A stretch of 64,000 nucleotides of DNA from Panacagrimonas perspica. Its GTDB lineage: Bacteria > Pseudomonadota > Gammaproteobacteria > Nevskiales > Nevskiaceae. Shown here piece by piece: positions 36,525-45,474 of this stretch. The DNA lies in NCBI RefSeq assembly GCF_004364935.1, contig NZ_SOBT01000008.1, positions 186,001 through 250,000 of the forward strand, in the 5' to 3' direction. The position numbers and the translations under genes were made by a program. Below the pieces are notes generated by a model, which worked only from the letters and a program-made list of their open reading frames with translations, was not told the origin of the DNA and made no database searches. Position 1 is the first letter of the stretch. Each line of letters opens with the position of its first letter.

Positions 36525-37694
36525 ATGGAGCGCGACCAGGCCATTCGACTCGTCCAGCAGCTGCTCACTCTGCTCAAGGCCAAGAACGGCTCCGACCTGT
36601 TCATCACGGCGGGTTTCCCGCCGGCGATCAAGGTCGATGGCCAGGTCACGCCGGTGATGGACAAGCCGGTGTCGTCGGAGAACGCCGCACTGATCGTGCG
36701 CAGCCTGATGGCGGATCGGCAGATCAAGGAATTCGAATCGACCAACGAGTGCCAGTTCGCGATCAGCCCGCCGGGCATCGGGCGTTTCCGCGTCTCGGCT
36801 TTCGTGCAGCAGGGAAGCGTCGGCGCCGTGATGCGTGTCATCACCACCACCATCCCGACGTTCGAACAGCTCGGCCTGCCCGAGCAGCTCAAGAACATCG
36901 CGATGGCCAAGCGCGGCCTGGTCATCATGGTCGGCGCCACGGGTTCGGGTAAGTCGACGTCGCTGGCGGCGATGCTCGGCTACCGCAACGTGAACTCCAA
37001 GGGCCACATCATCACGATCGAGGATCCGATCGAATACGTGCACGCCCACGCCGGCTGCATGGTCACGCAGCGTGAAATCGGCATCGATACGCACAGCTGG
37101 GACAACGCGCTGAAGAACACGCTGCGCCAGGCGCCGGACGTCATCCAGATCGGCGAAGTGCGTACGCGCGAGACGATGGAATACGCGGTGCACTTCGCGG
37201 AAACCGGTCATCTCGTGCTGACCACGCTGCACGCGAACAGCGCCAACTCGGCGCTCGATCGCATCATCAACTTCTTCCCCGAGGAGAAGCGCGAGCAGTT
37301 GCTGATGGATCTGGGCCTGAACCTGCGCGCGATCATCTCGCAGCGCCTGGTGCGCCGTGAAACCGGAGGCCGCGCCGCGGCGATGGAGATCCTGCTCAAT
37401 ACGCCGCTGGTGGCTGACATGATCTTCAAGGGCGAGGTCGCCGAGCTCAAGGAGGTCATGGGCCGCTCCAACGAGCAGGGCATGATCACCTTCGATCAGT
37501 TCCTGTTCGACATGTTCGAGCACAAGGTCATCAACTACGAGGAAGCGATCCGCAACGCCGATTCGCAGAACGAGGTGCGCCTGCGCATCAAGCTCGAATC
37601 CAAGCGTGCCGCGCAGAACCTGCTCGAGGACGAAGTGGTGAAGAAGATGACGATGCAGAAGGACGAGGACGCAGGCCAGATCCTTCGCCGGTAA
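36525..37694 (+). CDS. pilU: PilT-type ATPase PilU
   Basis: 389 residues. MERDQAIRLVQQLLTLLKAKNGSDLFITAGFPPAIKVDG is a typical PilU start. Walker A GATGSGKS, Walker B QIGEVRTRET and His box LTTLHANSANSALDR are intact, but the PilT AIRNLIRE motif is replaced by TPLVADMIFKGEV. The extended charged C-terminus (KLESKRAAQNLLEDEVVKKMTMQKDED) is a PilU feature. PilU works with PilT to power retraction under load. A hairpin and 122 bases separate it from the third gene. Confidence 0.95.
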   Translation: MERDQAIRLVQQLLTLLKAKNGSDLFITAGFPPAIKVDGQVTPVMDKPVSSENAALIVRSLMADRQIKEFESTNECQFAISPPGIGRFRVSAFVQQGSVGAVMRVITTTIPTFEQLGLPEQLKNIAMAKRGLVIMVGATGSGKSTSLAAMLGYRNVNSKGHIITIEDPIEYVHAHAGCMVTQREIGIDTHSWDNALKNTLRQAPDVIQIGEVRTRETMEYAVHFAETGHLVLTTLHANSANSALDRIINFFPEEKREQLLMDLGLNLRAIISQRLVRRETGGRAAAMEILLNTPLVADMIFKGEVAELKEVMGRSNEQGMITFDQFLFDMFEHKVINYEEAIRNADSQNEVRLRIKLESKRAAQNLLEDEVVKKMTMQKDEDAGQILRR

Positions 37695-37716
37695 GCCTGG
37701 GGCTGCCGCCCTGGGC

Positions 37717-37737
37717 GGAGCGAAGGGTCTTCGCTCC
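37717..37737 (+). terminator. 9-bp hairpin after pilU
   Basis: GGAGCGAAG and CTTCGCTCC pair around a 3-base loop, 23 bases after the pilU stop. There is no T run, so termination is likely partial at most. Confidence 0.35.
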
Positions 37738-37816
37738 GGCAGGCGTCACGTCGGAAAGAAGCTCCAAACACAAAGCCGTCGCCGCATCGCGGCCGCTGCG
37801 CCAGGGAAAGTTCGCG

Positions 37817-38878
37817 ATGCTCAAGATTCTTCCGTACCTCAAGCTCTGCGTCGAGAAGAACGCTTCCGACATCTACTTCACGTCGAATGCGCCCGCGATG
37901 CTGCGCATCGAAGGCGAGATGCTCGCGATCGGCAAGACGCTGATGACCGGCGAGTTCATCAAGGAACTTGCCTACTCGATTCTCACCCCCGAGCAGCAGG
38001 AGCATCTGGTCCAGAAGAACGAGATCGATCTGGCCTCGCAAGCCGGCGGCCTGGGGCGATTCCGCGTCAACGTCTTCACGCAGCGCGGCCAGCTGGCCAT
38101 GGTGATGCGCTACGTGAAGTCGGACGTGCCCACGCTCGATTCGCTGGGTGTGCCGGAGATCCTCAAGGATCTGATCATGCAGAAGCGGGGCCTGATCCTC
38201 GTGGTCGGCGCCACCGGCAGCGGCAAGAGCACGACGCTCGCGGCGATGATCAATCATCGCAACGAGAATTCCTCGGGCCACATCCTGACGATCGAGGACC
38301 CGATCGAGTACGTGCATCCGAACCGCCGCTCGATCATCAATCAGCGCGAGGTCGGGCAGGACACGGAAAGCTACGATCGCGCGCTGATCTCGTCGCTGCG
38401 CGAAGCACCGGACGTGATCCTGATCGGCGAGGTGCGTCGACGCGACACGATGGACGCCTGCATCCAGCTCGCCAACACTGGCCATCTGGGCCTGACCACG
38501 CTGCACGCGAACAACGCGTATCAAGCCCTGCAGCGCGTCATCAACCTGTACTCCGCGGACGGGCGCCAGCAGCTCTACATGGATCTGTCGCTGACCCTGC
38601 GCGCGATCGTCAGCCAGCGCCTCGTGCGCCGGAAGGATGGCCGCCGCTGCGCCGCGGTCGAAGTGATGCTGAACACGCCCTACATCCAGGAACTGATCCT
38701 TTCCGAGCGCATCGACGAGATCAAGGCGACGATGGAGTCGTCCTCGGAGAAGGGCATGCAGACGTTCGACCAGGCGCTCTACAACCTCTACAAGCGCGGG
38801 ATCATCGATCTCGAAGAGGCGCTGCACAACGCCGATTCGCGGACCAACCTCGAAGCGAAGATCAACTTCGGCGTTTGA
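37817..38878 (+). CDS. Third PilT/PilU-like pilus ATPase
   Basis: 353 residues. MLKILPYLKLCVEKNASDIYFTSNAPAMLRIEG at the N-terminus, then intact Walker A (GATGSGKST), Walker B (LIGEVRRRDT) and His box (LTTLHANNAYQALQR). Neither the PilT AIRNLIRE motif nor the PilU C-terminal extension is present; the equivalent block reads TPYIQELILSERI. It is therefore a separate paralogue (PilU-like by motif), perhaps for a second pilus system or an accessory to PilT/PilU. The ATG at 37817 follows AGGGAAAGTTCGCG. Confidence 0.9.
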   Translation: MLKILPYLKLCVEKNASDIYFTSNAPAMLRIEGEMLAIGKTLMTGEFIKELAYSILTPEQQEHLVQKNEIDLASQAGGLGRFRVNVFTQRGQLAMVMRYVKSDVPTLDSLGVPEILKDLIMQKRGLILVVGATGSGKSTTLAAMINHRNENSSGHILTIEDPIEYVHPNRRSIINQREVGQDTESYDRALISSLREAPDVILIGEVRRRDTMDACIQLANTGHLGLTTLHANNAYQALQRVINLYSADGRQQLYMDLSLTLRAIVSQRLVRRKDGRRCAAVEVMLNTPYIQELILSERIDEIKATMESSSEKGMQTFDQALYNLYKRGIIDLEEALHNADSRTNLEAKINFGV

Positions 38879-38886
38879 GGTTTTCT

Positions 38887-38948
38887 GTAGCCCGGACGAA
38901 GTCCGGGGCCCCGTGAAGTTGAGGATTCCCGGACTTCGTCCGGGCTAC
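38887..38948. repeat. Intergenic hairpin repeat, copy 5
   Basis: GTAGCCCGGACGAAGTCCGGG with exact right arm CCCGGACTTCGTCCGGGCTAC and an ~18-base spacer, nine bases past the stop of the third PilT-like gene and before the convergent unknown gene. Confidence 0.9.
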
Positions 38949-38956
38949 GGGGGCGC

Positions 38957-39697
38957 TCAGCGTCGGATCAGGCGCCGCCACAGCAGGAACAGGCCCACGA
39001 TCCCGGCGCCGACCCACAGCTTGATGGCATTGGACTGCGAGGTCTGGCCCGGCACGACTTCGGCCGCGTTCTCGCCGTAAATAAGCCAGGCCTTCACGAA
39101 CAGCGGATCGAGCTTGTGCGGCGTGCCCAGCGTGATGTCCACGCGCACGCCCTCGTCGGCGGGCAGGCGGTAGCTGAAGGCGTCGCGACCGATCGCGAGC
39201 GCCGCCGCCGAGTCCTTGAGCTTGATGAGCAGTCGCGACATCAGGTCCGCGTGATACATCAGCACGCTCTTGTTGGCCGGGATGGCGCACTTCAGCGGCT
39301 GACCCATGCACTCGATGCCGATGCGCACGCTGCCGTCCGAGCCCGTGAGCGCCTTGACCGAGGCCGCGTAGTCGACCACGAGCGTGACGGGACCTTTGCT
39401 GCCATCGACGACGAAGCTGCCGACCACGACGCTGTCGCCCAGCTTCACCTGGTGATCGGGTTCGATGAGACCCTTGAAGTCGTCGGACAGGCCGTCGGTG
39501 ACCACCCACCAGTTCGCGGCGATGATCTGGATGGGTTTCGCCGGATCGGCGCTCAGCAGCGGGGCGTTGATCACCGCCTCGAGCTCTTCGCGCGTGGCGC
39601 CGAGCGCGGTGGCGGCGCTCAGGCACGCGAGAACGGCGAATGCCCACCGTCCCGACGTGCGCGCAGACAGAAGACCGCGCGCCGCGCGATTCGCCAT
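38957..39697 (-). CDS. Secreted/membrane-anchored protein of unknown function, coupled to dxs
   Basis: 246 residues. I do not recognise the family. A basic start followed by a hydrophobic segment (AFAVLACLSAATALGA) looks like a signal peptide (~1-35). A globular part follows (PIQIIAANWWVVTDGLSDDFKGL, VKLGDSVVVGSFVVDG, RIGIECMGQPLKCAIP, HADLMSRLLIKLKDSA), and a C-terminal membrane helix (AIKLWVGAGIVGLFLLWRRLIRR) anchors it, so it is probably periplasmic-facing in the inner membrane. One pair of Cys (ECMGQPLKC) may form a disulphide. Its ATG shares one base with the dxs stop (TGATG), so it depends on dxs translation. Confidence 0.7.
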   Translation of the reverse strand: MANRAARGLLSARTSGRWAFAVLACLSAATALGATREELEAVINAPLLSADPAKPIQIIAANWWVVTDGLSDDFKGLIEPDHQVKLGDSVVVGSFVVDGSKGPVTLVVDYAASVKALTGSDGSVRIGIECMGQPLKCAIPANKSVLMYHADLMSRLLIKLKDSAAALAIGRDAFSYRLPADEGVRVDITLGTPHKLDPLFVKAWLIYGENAAEVVPGQTSQSNAIKLWVGAGIVGLFLLWRRLIRR

Positions 39698-41574
39698 CAG
39701 CCGTGGCGCGCGATGCGCTCGTCGAGGTCGCGTGCGCGCAGGCGCTTCTGCACGTTGCGCAGCACGCCGGCGGTGTCGAGTCCGATCTGCGCCAGCAATT
39801 CCTCGCGCGAACCGTGCTCGACGAAATGATCGGGCAGGCCCAGGTTGAGCGCCGGAACCGTGTGGTGCTGCGCCACCAGCACTTCGTTGACACCGCTGCC
39901 GGCGCCGCCGGACTTCACGTTGTCCTCCAGCGTGACGATCAGGTCGTTCTCGTTGGCCAGCTCCAGGATCAGTTCGTGATCCAGCGGCTTGACGAAGCGC
40001 ATGTCGGCGACGACGGCGTCGAGGATCTCGGCGGCTTCGAGCGCGGTCTGCACCATGCTGCCGAACGCCAGGAACGCGACGCGCGGGCGGCGACGGCCAT
40101 GCGCTTCGCGAACAATGCGGCCCTTGCCGATCGTCAGCGGCTTGGCATCGGCTTCGAGCGCGGTGCCGTTGCCGCTGCCGCGCGGGTAACGGATGGCCGA
40201 AGGCTGGTTGAGAACAAGGCCGGTGGCGAACATGCGACGGCATTCGTTCTCGTCGCTGGGCGCCATCACCACCATGTTCGGGACGCAGCGCAGGTACGAC
40301 AGGTCGAACGCGCCGTGGTGCGTGGCACCGTCGGCACCGACCAGGCCGCCGCGATCGAGTGCGAACACGACGGGCAGGTTCTGCAGCGCCACGTCGTGGA
40401 TGAGCTGGTCGTAGGCGCGCTGCAGGAACGTGGAATAGATCGCGCAGACCGGACGCAGGCCTTCGCAGGCCAGGCCCGCGCTGAGCGTCACCGCATGCTG
40501 CTCGGCGATGCCGACGTCGTGGTAGCGATCAGGAAAGCGCTTGGCGAATTCCACCAGCCCCGAGCCCTCGCGCATCGCCGGCGTGATGCCGACGACACGG
40601 GGATCCTTCGCGGCGGCGTCGCACAGCCAGTCGCCGAAGATCTGCGTGTAGCTGGGACGGCCGCCCTGCTTGGCCGGCGGGAACTCGCCGGTGACCGGGT
40701 CGAACTGCGTGACGCCGTGATACTTGATGGGGTCGATCTCGGCGGGCTCGAAGCCCTTGCCCTTGACCGTCAGCACGTGCAGCAGGTGAGGGCCGGGCAG
40801 GTCGCGCAGCTTTTCCATCGCGCGGGTCAGCGCGCCAAGATCGTGGCCGTCGACCGGGCCGTGATAGCCGAACCCCAGCGTGCGGAACAGCGCGGCCGGA
40901 TCGTCGAGGTGGGCTTCGTTGACTTCGTCGTCCTGCGGCAGCCGCGTCAGGTGCGGCGCCACCAGGCCCAGCCGCTGTGCCAGCCTTGCGGTGCGATCCC
41001 GCAGCGCGCCGACGTTCTCGCTGATCGACATGTCGTTGTCGTTGTAGACCACCAGCATGTCCAGCTTCTGGTGGCCGGCGTGGTTCAGGGCCTCGTAGGC
41101 CATGCCGGCGGTCATGCCGCCGTCGCCGATCACGGCGACGACGCGGCGCTTTTCCTTCTTGATGCGCGCGCCGGCGGCCATGCCGGCCGCGGCGGAGATC
41201 GAAGTGCTCGAGTGGCCGACGCCGAAAGTGTCGTACTCGCTCTCGTCGCGCCAGCAGAACGGATGCAGGCCGCCGAACTTGCGGATGGTCTCGAGCTGGG
41301 CGCGGCGGCCGGTGAGCATCTTGTGCGGATAGGCCTGGTGGCCGACGTCCCAGACCAGGCGATCGTGCGGGGTATCGAAGCAGCGGTGCAGGGCCAGGCT
41401 CAGCTCGACCGTGCCCAGGTTGGCGGCGAAATGCCCCCCGACGCGACCCAGGGTTTCGATCAGGAACCGCCGCATTTCCACGGCCAGATGCGGTAATTCC
41501 TCGGCGGGCAGCCGACGCAGGTCGGCGGGCTGCTGAATGCGGCCGAGGATGGAGTACCCAGGGATTTCGGTCAT
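39697..41574 (-). CDS. dxs: 1-deoxy-D-xylulose-5-phosphate synthase
   Basis: 625 residues (E. coli 620). First enzyme of the MEP isoprenoid pathway: condenses pyruvate and glyceraldehyde 3-phosphate using thiamine diphosphate. Visible: [51 protein letters not shown] (ThDP motif), [13 protein letters not shown], the [15 protein letters not shown] block carrying the catalytic Glu, and [15 protein letters not shown]. The start at 41574 gives [13 protein letters not shown]. Normally next to ispA; here a dehydrogenase gene intervenes. Confidence 0.97.
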   Translation of the reverse strand: MTEIPGYSILGRIQQPADLRRLPAEELPHLAVEMRRFLIETLGRVGGHFAANLGTVELSLALHRCFDTPHDRLVWDVGHQAYPHKMLTGRRAQLETIRKFGGLHPFCWRDESEYDTFGVGHSSTSISAAAGMAAGARIKKEKRRVVAVIGDGGMTAGMAYEALNHAGHQKLDMLVVYNDNDMSISENVGALRDRTARLAQRLGLVAPHLTRLPQDDEVNEAHLDDPAALFRTLGFGYHGPVDGHDLGALTRAMEKLRDLPGPHLLHVLTVKGKGFEPAEIDPIKYHGVTQFDPVTGEFPPAKQGGRPSYTQIFGDWLCDAAAKDPRVVGITPAMREGSGLVEFAKRFPDRYHDVGIAEQHAVTLSAGLACEGLRPVCAIYSTFLQRAYDQLIHDVALQNLPVVFALDRGGLVGADGATHHGAFDLSYLRCVPNMVVMAPSDENECRRMFATGLVLNQPSAIRYPRGSGNGTALEADAKPLTIGKGRIVREAHGRRRPRVAFLAFGSMVQTALEAAEILDAVVADMRFVKPLDHELILELANENDLIVTLEDNVKSGGAGSGVNEVLVAQHHTVPALNLGLPDHFVEHGSREELLAQIGLDTAGVLRNVQKRLRARDLDERIARHG

Positions 41575-41967
41575 GCGGGCAGTGTCGTCCAGCGATGCAC
41601 GGGTCGTGTGCGGTCGGTGCGTCATTATCGTGCAATTGCTGCAGTGCAGGACGAGTCTGTTCTCCGGCGTGGGTCTCCGGCATTGGCACGAAGGCCGGAC
41701 GCGGGCCGGCGACAAGCCATGGCCAGCGTTGCGGGAGGGAGTCGATGGCAGCGTCGTAGCCCGGACGCAGTCCGGGATTTCGGCCCGCGGATCGAGCGAG
41801 GATCCCGGACTGCGTCCGGGCTACGCGACGACGAGATGAGCGCGGCGCCCCACGCAAGGGTGGGGGCGTTCCGGATTGACTGTGCGAGGCTGCGTCGGCA
41901 GTTTTGTCGGACCAGAAAACCAGGGCGCGGCCATTCGGCCCGGGCTCATAACAAGGTAGGAGACAAC
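41575..41967. other. 393-base intergenic region between dxs and the PQQ dehydrogenase
   Basis: The longest gene-free stretch in the window. It separates two divergent genes. Contents seen: a candidate -10 for dxs (GATAAT on the minus strand, complement of 41624-41629), a hairpin repeat at 41756-41824, and a strong ribosome-binding site (AGGTAGGAGACAAC) just before the dehydrogenase ATG. Nothing else recognised. Confidence 0.6.
41756..41824. repeat. Intergenic hairpin repeat, copy 6
   Basis: GTAGCCCGGACGCAGTCCGGG with right arm CCCGGACTGCGTCCGGGCTAC. The core change GAAG to GCAG is matched by a compensating change (CTTC to CTGC) in the other arm, so pairing is preserved. Confidence 0.9.
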
Positions 41968-44106
41968 ATGAGATTGAGCGCGCGCGGCCTTGCCGTTGGC
42001 GTAACCCTGTCCCTCGCTATCGCGCTACCCCTCGGGTTCAACGCCGCCAGGGCCGCGACCACGACGGTGGACGCCGCGGCGTTGAGCGACCAGGCGCAGG
42101 GCAAGAACTGGCTGGCTTACGGCCGCAATTTCTACGAGCAGCGCTACAGCCCGCTGACGCAGATCAACACCGAGTCGGTCAAGCGCCTGGGCCTTGAGTG
42201 GAACATGCCACTGCCCAAGGACCGCTCGCTGCTGGGCACGCCGCTGGTGGTGGACGGGGTGCTCTACTTCTCCGGCAGCTGGAGCGTGACCCGCGCCATC
42301 GAGGCCAAGACCGGCAAGCTGCTGTGGGAATTCGACCCGAAGTCGATCGAGCACGCGGGTGACCGCCTGCGCGTGATGTGGGATTCCAACCGCGGCCTCG
42401 CGTATTGGAAAGGCACGATCGTCATCTGCACGATCGACGGCCGCCTGATTGCGCTCGACGCCAAGACCGGCAAGCAGCGCTGGAGCACGCAGACCACCGA
42501 CAAGAGCAAGCCGCTCTACATCTCCGGTCACCCGAAGGTGTTCCGCGGCCTGGTGCTGATCGGTAACGGCGGCACCGAGTTCGGCGCCTCGCGCGGCTAC
42601 GTCAGCGCCTACCACATCACCACCGGCAAGCTGGCCTGGCGCTGGTTCGTGGTTCCGGGCAATCCGAAGGACGGTTTCGAGGATCCGTCGCAGGAGATGG
42701 CGGCCAAGACCTGGACCGGCGAGTGGTGGAAGTTCGGTGGCGGCGGCAACGTCTGGAACGGCCTCACCTACGATCCCGAGTTCAACCAGATCCTGCTCGG
42801 CACCGGCAACGGTTCGCCGTGGAACCGCAAGGTGCGCAGCCCGGGTGGTGGCGACAATCTGTTCCTGTGCTCGATCGTCGCCCTCGACGCCGACACCGGC
42901 AAGTACAAGTGGCACTACCAGACCAACCCCGGCGAGACCTGGGACTACAACTCCAGCATGGACATCGTGCTGGCGGACCTGGATCTGAACGGCAACGGCA
43001 AGAAGACCAAGGCGCTCATGCACGCGCCGAAGAACGGTTTCTTCTACGTGGTGGATCGCTCCAACGGCAAGCTGCTCAAGGCCGAGAAGATCGCCAAGGT
43101 GACCTGGGCCACCGGCATCGACATGAAGACCGGCCGTCCCATCGAGGTCGAGGGCGCACGCTACGAAGATGGCGAGGAAGTCGTGTGGCCGGGTCCGCTG
43201 GGCGCGCACAACTGGCACGCGATGTCGTACAGCCCAAAGACCGGCCTGGTCTACATCCCGAAGTCGGAACAGCCGGCCCAGTTCAACGACACCAAGATCA
43301 AGATGGTGGACTGGCGCTCGCCGTACTTCGCCACCGACACCGCGGTCGGCATGGGCCTGGAGAACGACGTGCCGCCCGGCGTGTCGACCAGCAGCCTGAT
43401 CGCCTGGGACCCGATCAAGCAGGTGAAGGTCTGGGAGCAGCCGACGAAAGAGTTCTGGAATCCCGGAACGATGGTCACCGCGGGCGACGTGGTGTTCCAG
43501 GGCGGCATCGACGGCAGCTTTTCTGCCTACCACGCGGTCAGCGGCGAAAAGCTGTGGAGCGTAAACCTCGGCTCGGGCATCAGCGCCCCACCGATCACCT
43601 ATGAAGTGGACGGCAAGCAGTACGTCTCGCTGTTGGTGGGCTTCGGTGGCGCCGGCGTGTCGTTCGTCGGTGGCGAAGCGCTGCGGCAATTCGGGTGGGC
43701 GTACGGCGCGCAGACGCGCCAGCTCTACACCTTTGCGCTCGATGGCAAGACGCCGTTGCCCAAGGTCGGCGATCCGTTCATCCCGAAGCCGATCGTGCCG
43801 ACCGACTTCAAGGTCGATCCCGCCCTCGTCGCCAAGGGTGAGCCGCTCTACGTGTCCCACTGCACGATGTGCCACGGCGCCGGCGCCGCGTCGGGTGGAT
43901 ACGCGCCCGACCTGCGCGCCTCGCCGATGGTGGTGTCCCTGCCGGCGTTCAAGGCCGTGGTCCAGAACGGCGCCAAGGTCCAGCCCTTTGGCATGCCGCA
44001 GTTCAAGGAGATCAGCGACTCCGATCTCGAAGCGCTGCAGCACTTCGTGCGCTCGCGTGCGGAGATCGCGGTCAAGAACAGCGAGAGCGCGGCGAAGAAG
44101 GAATAA
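41968..44106 (+). CDS. PQQ-dependent quinohemoprotein alcohol dehydrogenase
   Basis: 712 residues, periplasmic (signal peptide ~1-28). An eight-bladed PQQ propeller (~40-590; repeats such as IEAKTGKLLWEFDP, LDAKTGKQRW, LDADTGKYKWHY) with the catalytic Asp326 in NPGETWDYNS. The residue two after it is Asn328, not the Asp of lanthanide enzymes, so Ca2+ is expected. At the place of the usual adjacent Cys-Cys, Met137-Trp138 stand instead. The C-terminal cytochrome c domain has CTMCH (Cys632, Cys635, His636) and axial Met676 (FGMPQF). It oxidises an alcohol or aldehyde, passing electrons through the haem. No PQQ synthesis genes are nearby. Interrupts the dxs-ispA neighbourhood. Confidence 0.93.
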   Translation: MRLSARGLAVGVTLSLAIALPLGFNAARAATTTVDAAALSDQAQGKNWLAYGRNFYEQRYSPLTQINTESVKRLGLEWNMPLPKDRSLLGTPLVVDGVLYFSGSWSVTRAIEAKTGKLLWEFDPKSIEHAGDRLRVMWDSNRGLAYWKGTIVICTIDGRLIALDAKTGKQRWSTQTTDKSKPLYISGHPKVFRGLVLIGNGGTEFGASRGYVSAYHITTGKLAWRWFVVPGNPKDGFEDPSQEMAAKTWTGEWWKFGGGGNVWNGLTYDPEFNQILLGTGNGSPWNRKVRSPGGGDNLFLCSIVALDADTGKYKWHYQTNPGETWDYNSSMDIVLADLDLNGNGKKTKALMHAPKNGFFYVVDRSNGKLLKAEKIAKVTWATGIDMKTGRPIEVEGARYEDGEEVVWPGPLGAHNWHAMSYSPKTGLVYIPKSEQPAQFNDTKIKMVDWRSPYFATDTAVGMGLENDVPPGVSTSSLIAWDPIKQVKVWEQPTKEFWNPGTMVTAGDVVFQGGIDGSFSAYHAVSGEKLWSVNLGSGISAPPITYEVDGKQYVSLLVGFGGAGVSFVGGEALRQFGWAYGAQTRQLYTFALDGKTPLPKVGDPFIPKPIVPTDFKVDPALVAKGEPLYVSHCTMCHGAGAASGGYAPDLRASPMVVSLPAFKAVVQNGAKVQPFGMPQFKEISDSDLEALQHFVRSRAEIAVKNSESAAKKE

Positions 44107-44135
44107 CGGCTCCGCGCCAGGCGGCACGCAGCAAC

Positions 44136-44160
44136 CGAAGGGAGCCTAGTGCTCCCTTCG
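44136..44160 (+). terminator. Terminator of the PQQ dehydrogenase gene
   Basis: CGAAGGGAGC and GCTCCCTTCG form a perfect 10-bp stem with a 5-base loop, followed by TTCTAT. The right arm and loop lie inside the last codons of ispA on the opposite strand. Confidence 0.7.
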
Positions 44161-45036
44161 TTCTATGTGGGCGGCGATCCAGCGAAGCGGTTCGGCGGCA
44201 TCGCCGAGCCCGCTCAGCGCCAGGCGCGCATCGCAGAACAGTTCCGCTGCGCGCTCCTTGGCCGCGCGCAGGCCCATGACGGCCGGGTACGTCGACTTGT
44301 GGCTCGCCTCGTCCTTGCCCGCGGTCTTGCCCAGGGTTGCCGTGTCGCCTTCGATATCGAGCACGTCGTCCTGGATCTGGAACGCAAGGCCGATGCACTT
44401 GCCGTAGCGATCCAGCGCCTCGCAGCGGGCCGCATCGAGATCCGGCTGCGCGTGGCAGGCCAGCCGCAGGCAGGCCAGGATGATCGCGCCGGTCTTGTGG
44501 ATGTGCAGGGCCTCGAGTTCGGCCAGCGACAGCTGCTTGCCCTCGGATTCGAGATCGATGGCCTGTCCGCCGACCATGCCGCGCGAGCCGGCGGCTTCCG
44601 ACAGCGTTTCGATCATCTTCACGCGCTGTGCGGGATCGAGCGCCTCTTCGCGGGCGATCACCCGGAACGCCAGCGACTGCAGGGCATCGCCGACCAGGAT
44701 CGCGGTGGCCTCGTCGAACTTGCGGTGCACCGTGGGCTGACCGCGGCGCAGGTCGTCGTCGTCCATCGACGGCAGGTCGTCGTGCACCAGCGAGTACGCA
44801 TGGATCATTTCGATCGCGCAGGCGGCGGCATCCACCTGGCGAGCGTCGAGGGCGAGCGTCTCGGCGGCCGCGTAGACGATCAGCGGGCGCAGGCGCTTTC
44901 CGCCGGCGGTGGCGTAGTGCATCGCCTCGTGCAGCCGCGCGGGGTATTGCGTGGCAGGCGGCAGGCGCTGCGTGAGCGCCTCGGAGAAGCGCGAGCGGAC
45001 GTGCTCGACCCTCGACCCGAACGTCGGTCCGGTCAT
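44146..45036 (-). CDS. ispA: Polyprenyl (farnesyl/geranyl) diphosphate synthase IspA
   Basis: 296 residues. Condenses IPP with DMAPP/GPP to farnesyl diphosphate. First Asp-rich motif SLVHDDLPSMDDDDLRRG (Asp86, Asp87 and Asp92), second FQIQDDVLDIEGD, plus GGKRLRPLIVYA, GQAIDLESEG and HIHKTGAII, all family signatures. ATG overlaps the xseB stop by four bases. The C-terminus is encoded by the terminator hairpin of the convergent gene. Confidence 0.96.
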   Translation of the reverse strand: MTGPTFGSRVEHVRSRFSEALTQRLPPATQYPARLHEAMHYATAGGKRLRPLIVYAAAETLALDARQVDAAACAIEMIHAYSLVHDDLPSMDDDDLRRGQPTVHRKFDEATAILVGDALQSLAFRVIAREEALDPAQRVKMIETLSEAAGSRGMVGGQAIDLESEGKQLSLAELEALHIHKTGAIILACLRLACHAQPDLDAARCEALDRYGKCIGLAFQIQDDVLDIEGDTATLGKTAGKDEASHKSTYPAVMGLRAAKERAAELFCDARLALSGLGDAAEPLRWIAAHIERREH

Positions 45037-45317
45037 GCCCGGTCGCTGTCGGTGTCGTCGCCGAGCAGGGTTTTGACCTTCAGCTCGGCTGTATCCAGCG
45101 ACTTGCGGCAGGAGCGCGCCAGGTGCGTTCCGCGCTCGAACAGCTTCAGCGAATCTTCCAGGCGCAGGTCGCCTTTTTCCATCTGCGACACGATCGTTTC
45201 CAGTTCCTGCATCTCCTGCTCGAAGCGCGCGACGGCGTCGTCGGCGGCGGCAGGGACGGTCGCGTCCGGCACCTCGAGCGGCAGGGTCGGTGCGGCGGGT
45301 TCGGAGCGCTTGGGCAT
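45033..45317 (-). CDS. xseB: Exonuclease VII small subunit
   Basis: 94 residues. XseB pairs with XseA (not in this window) to degrade single-stranded DNA. The signature FEQEMQELETIVSQMEKGDLRLEDSLKLFERGTHLARSCRKSLDTAELKV is intact. An Ala/Pro-rich extension of ~27 residues precedes the core. Classical xseB-ispA order, ATGA-coupled. Confidence 0.96.
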   Translation of the reverse strand: MPKRSEPAAPTLPLEVPDATVPAAADDAVARFEQEMQELETIVSQMEKGDLRLEDSLKLFERGTHLARSCRKSLDTAELKVKTLLGDDTDSDRA

Positions 45318-45474
45318 GATTCGAGGACGGCGAAGCGGGGCGGCAGTTTAACTCCGGCATCCGGTTGCGGGGTCCGGAACCATGGGCTACGGTTCGCGCC
45401 GCTCCAACACCAGATTCTCCCTTTCCCGCTTCGCGGGCGAGGGATATCCGCATCGCTTCACGATAGACAGGTTC

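Noticed and set aside
35475-37523. 682-residue open frame on the minus strand across pilT and pilU
   Set aside because: Compositional shadow. The plus strand encodes PilT and PilU with all ATPase motifs; the minus frame is His/Arg/Asp-rich with no family motif.
42025-44127. 700-residue open frame on the minus strand across the PQQ dehydrogenase
   Set aside because: Antisense to a recognisable enzyme with signal peptide, propeller repeats and haem motif; the antisense protein shows no domain.
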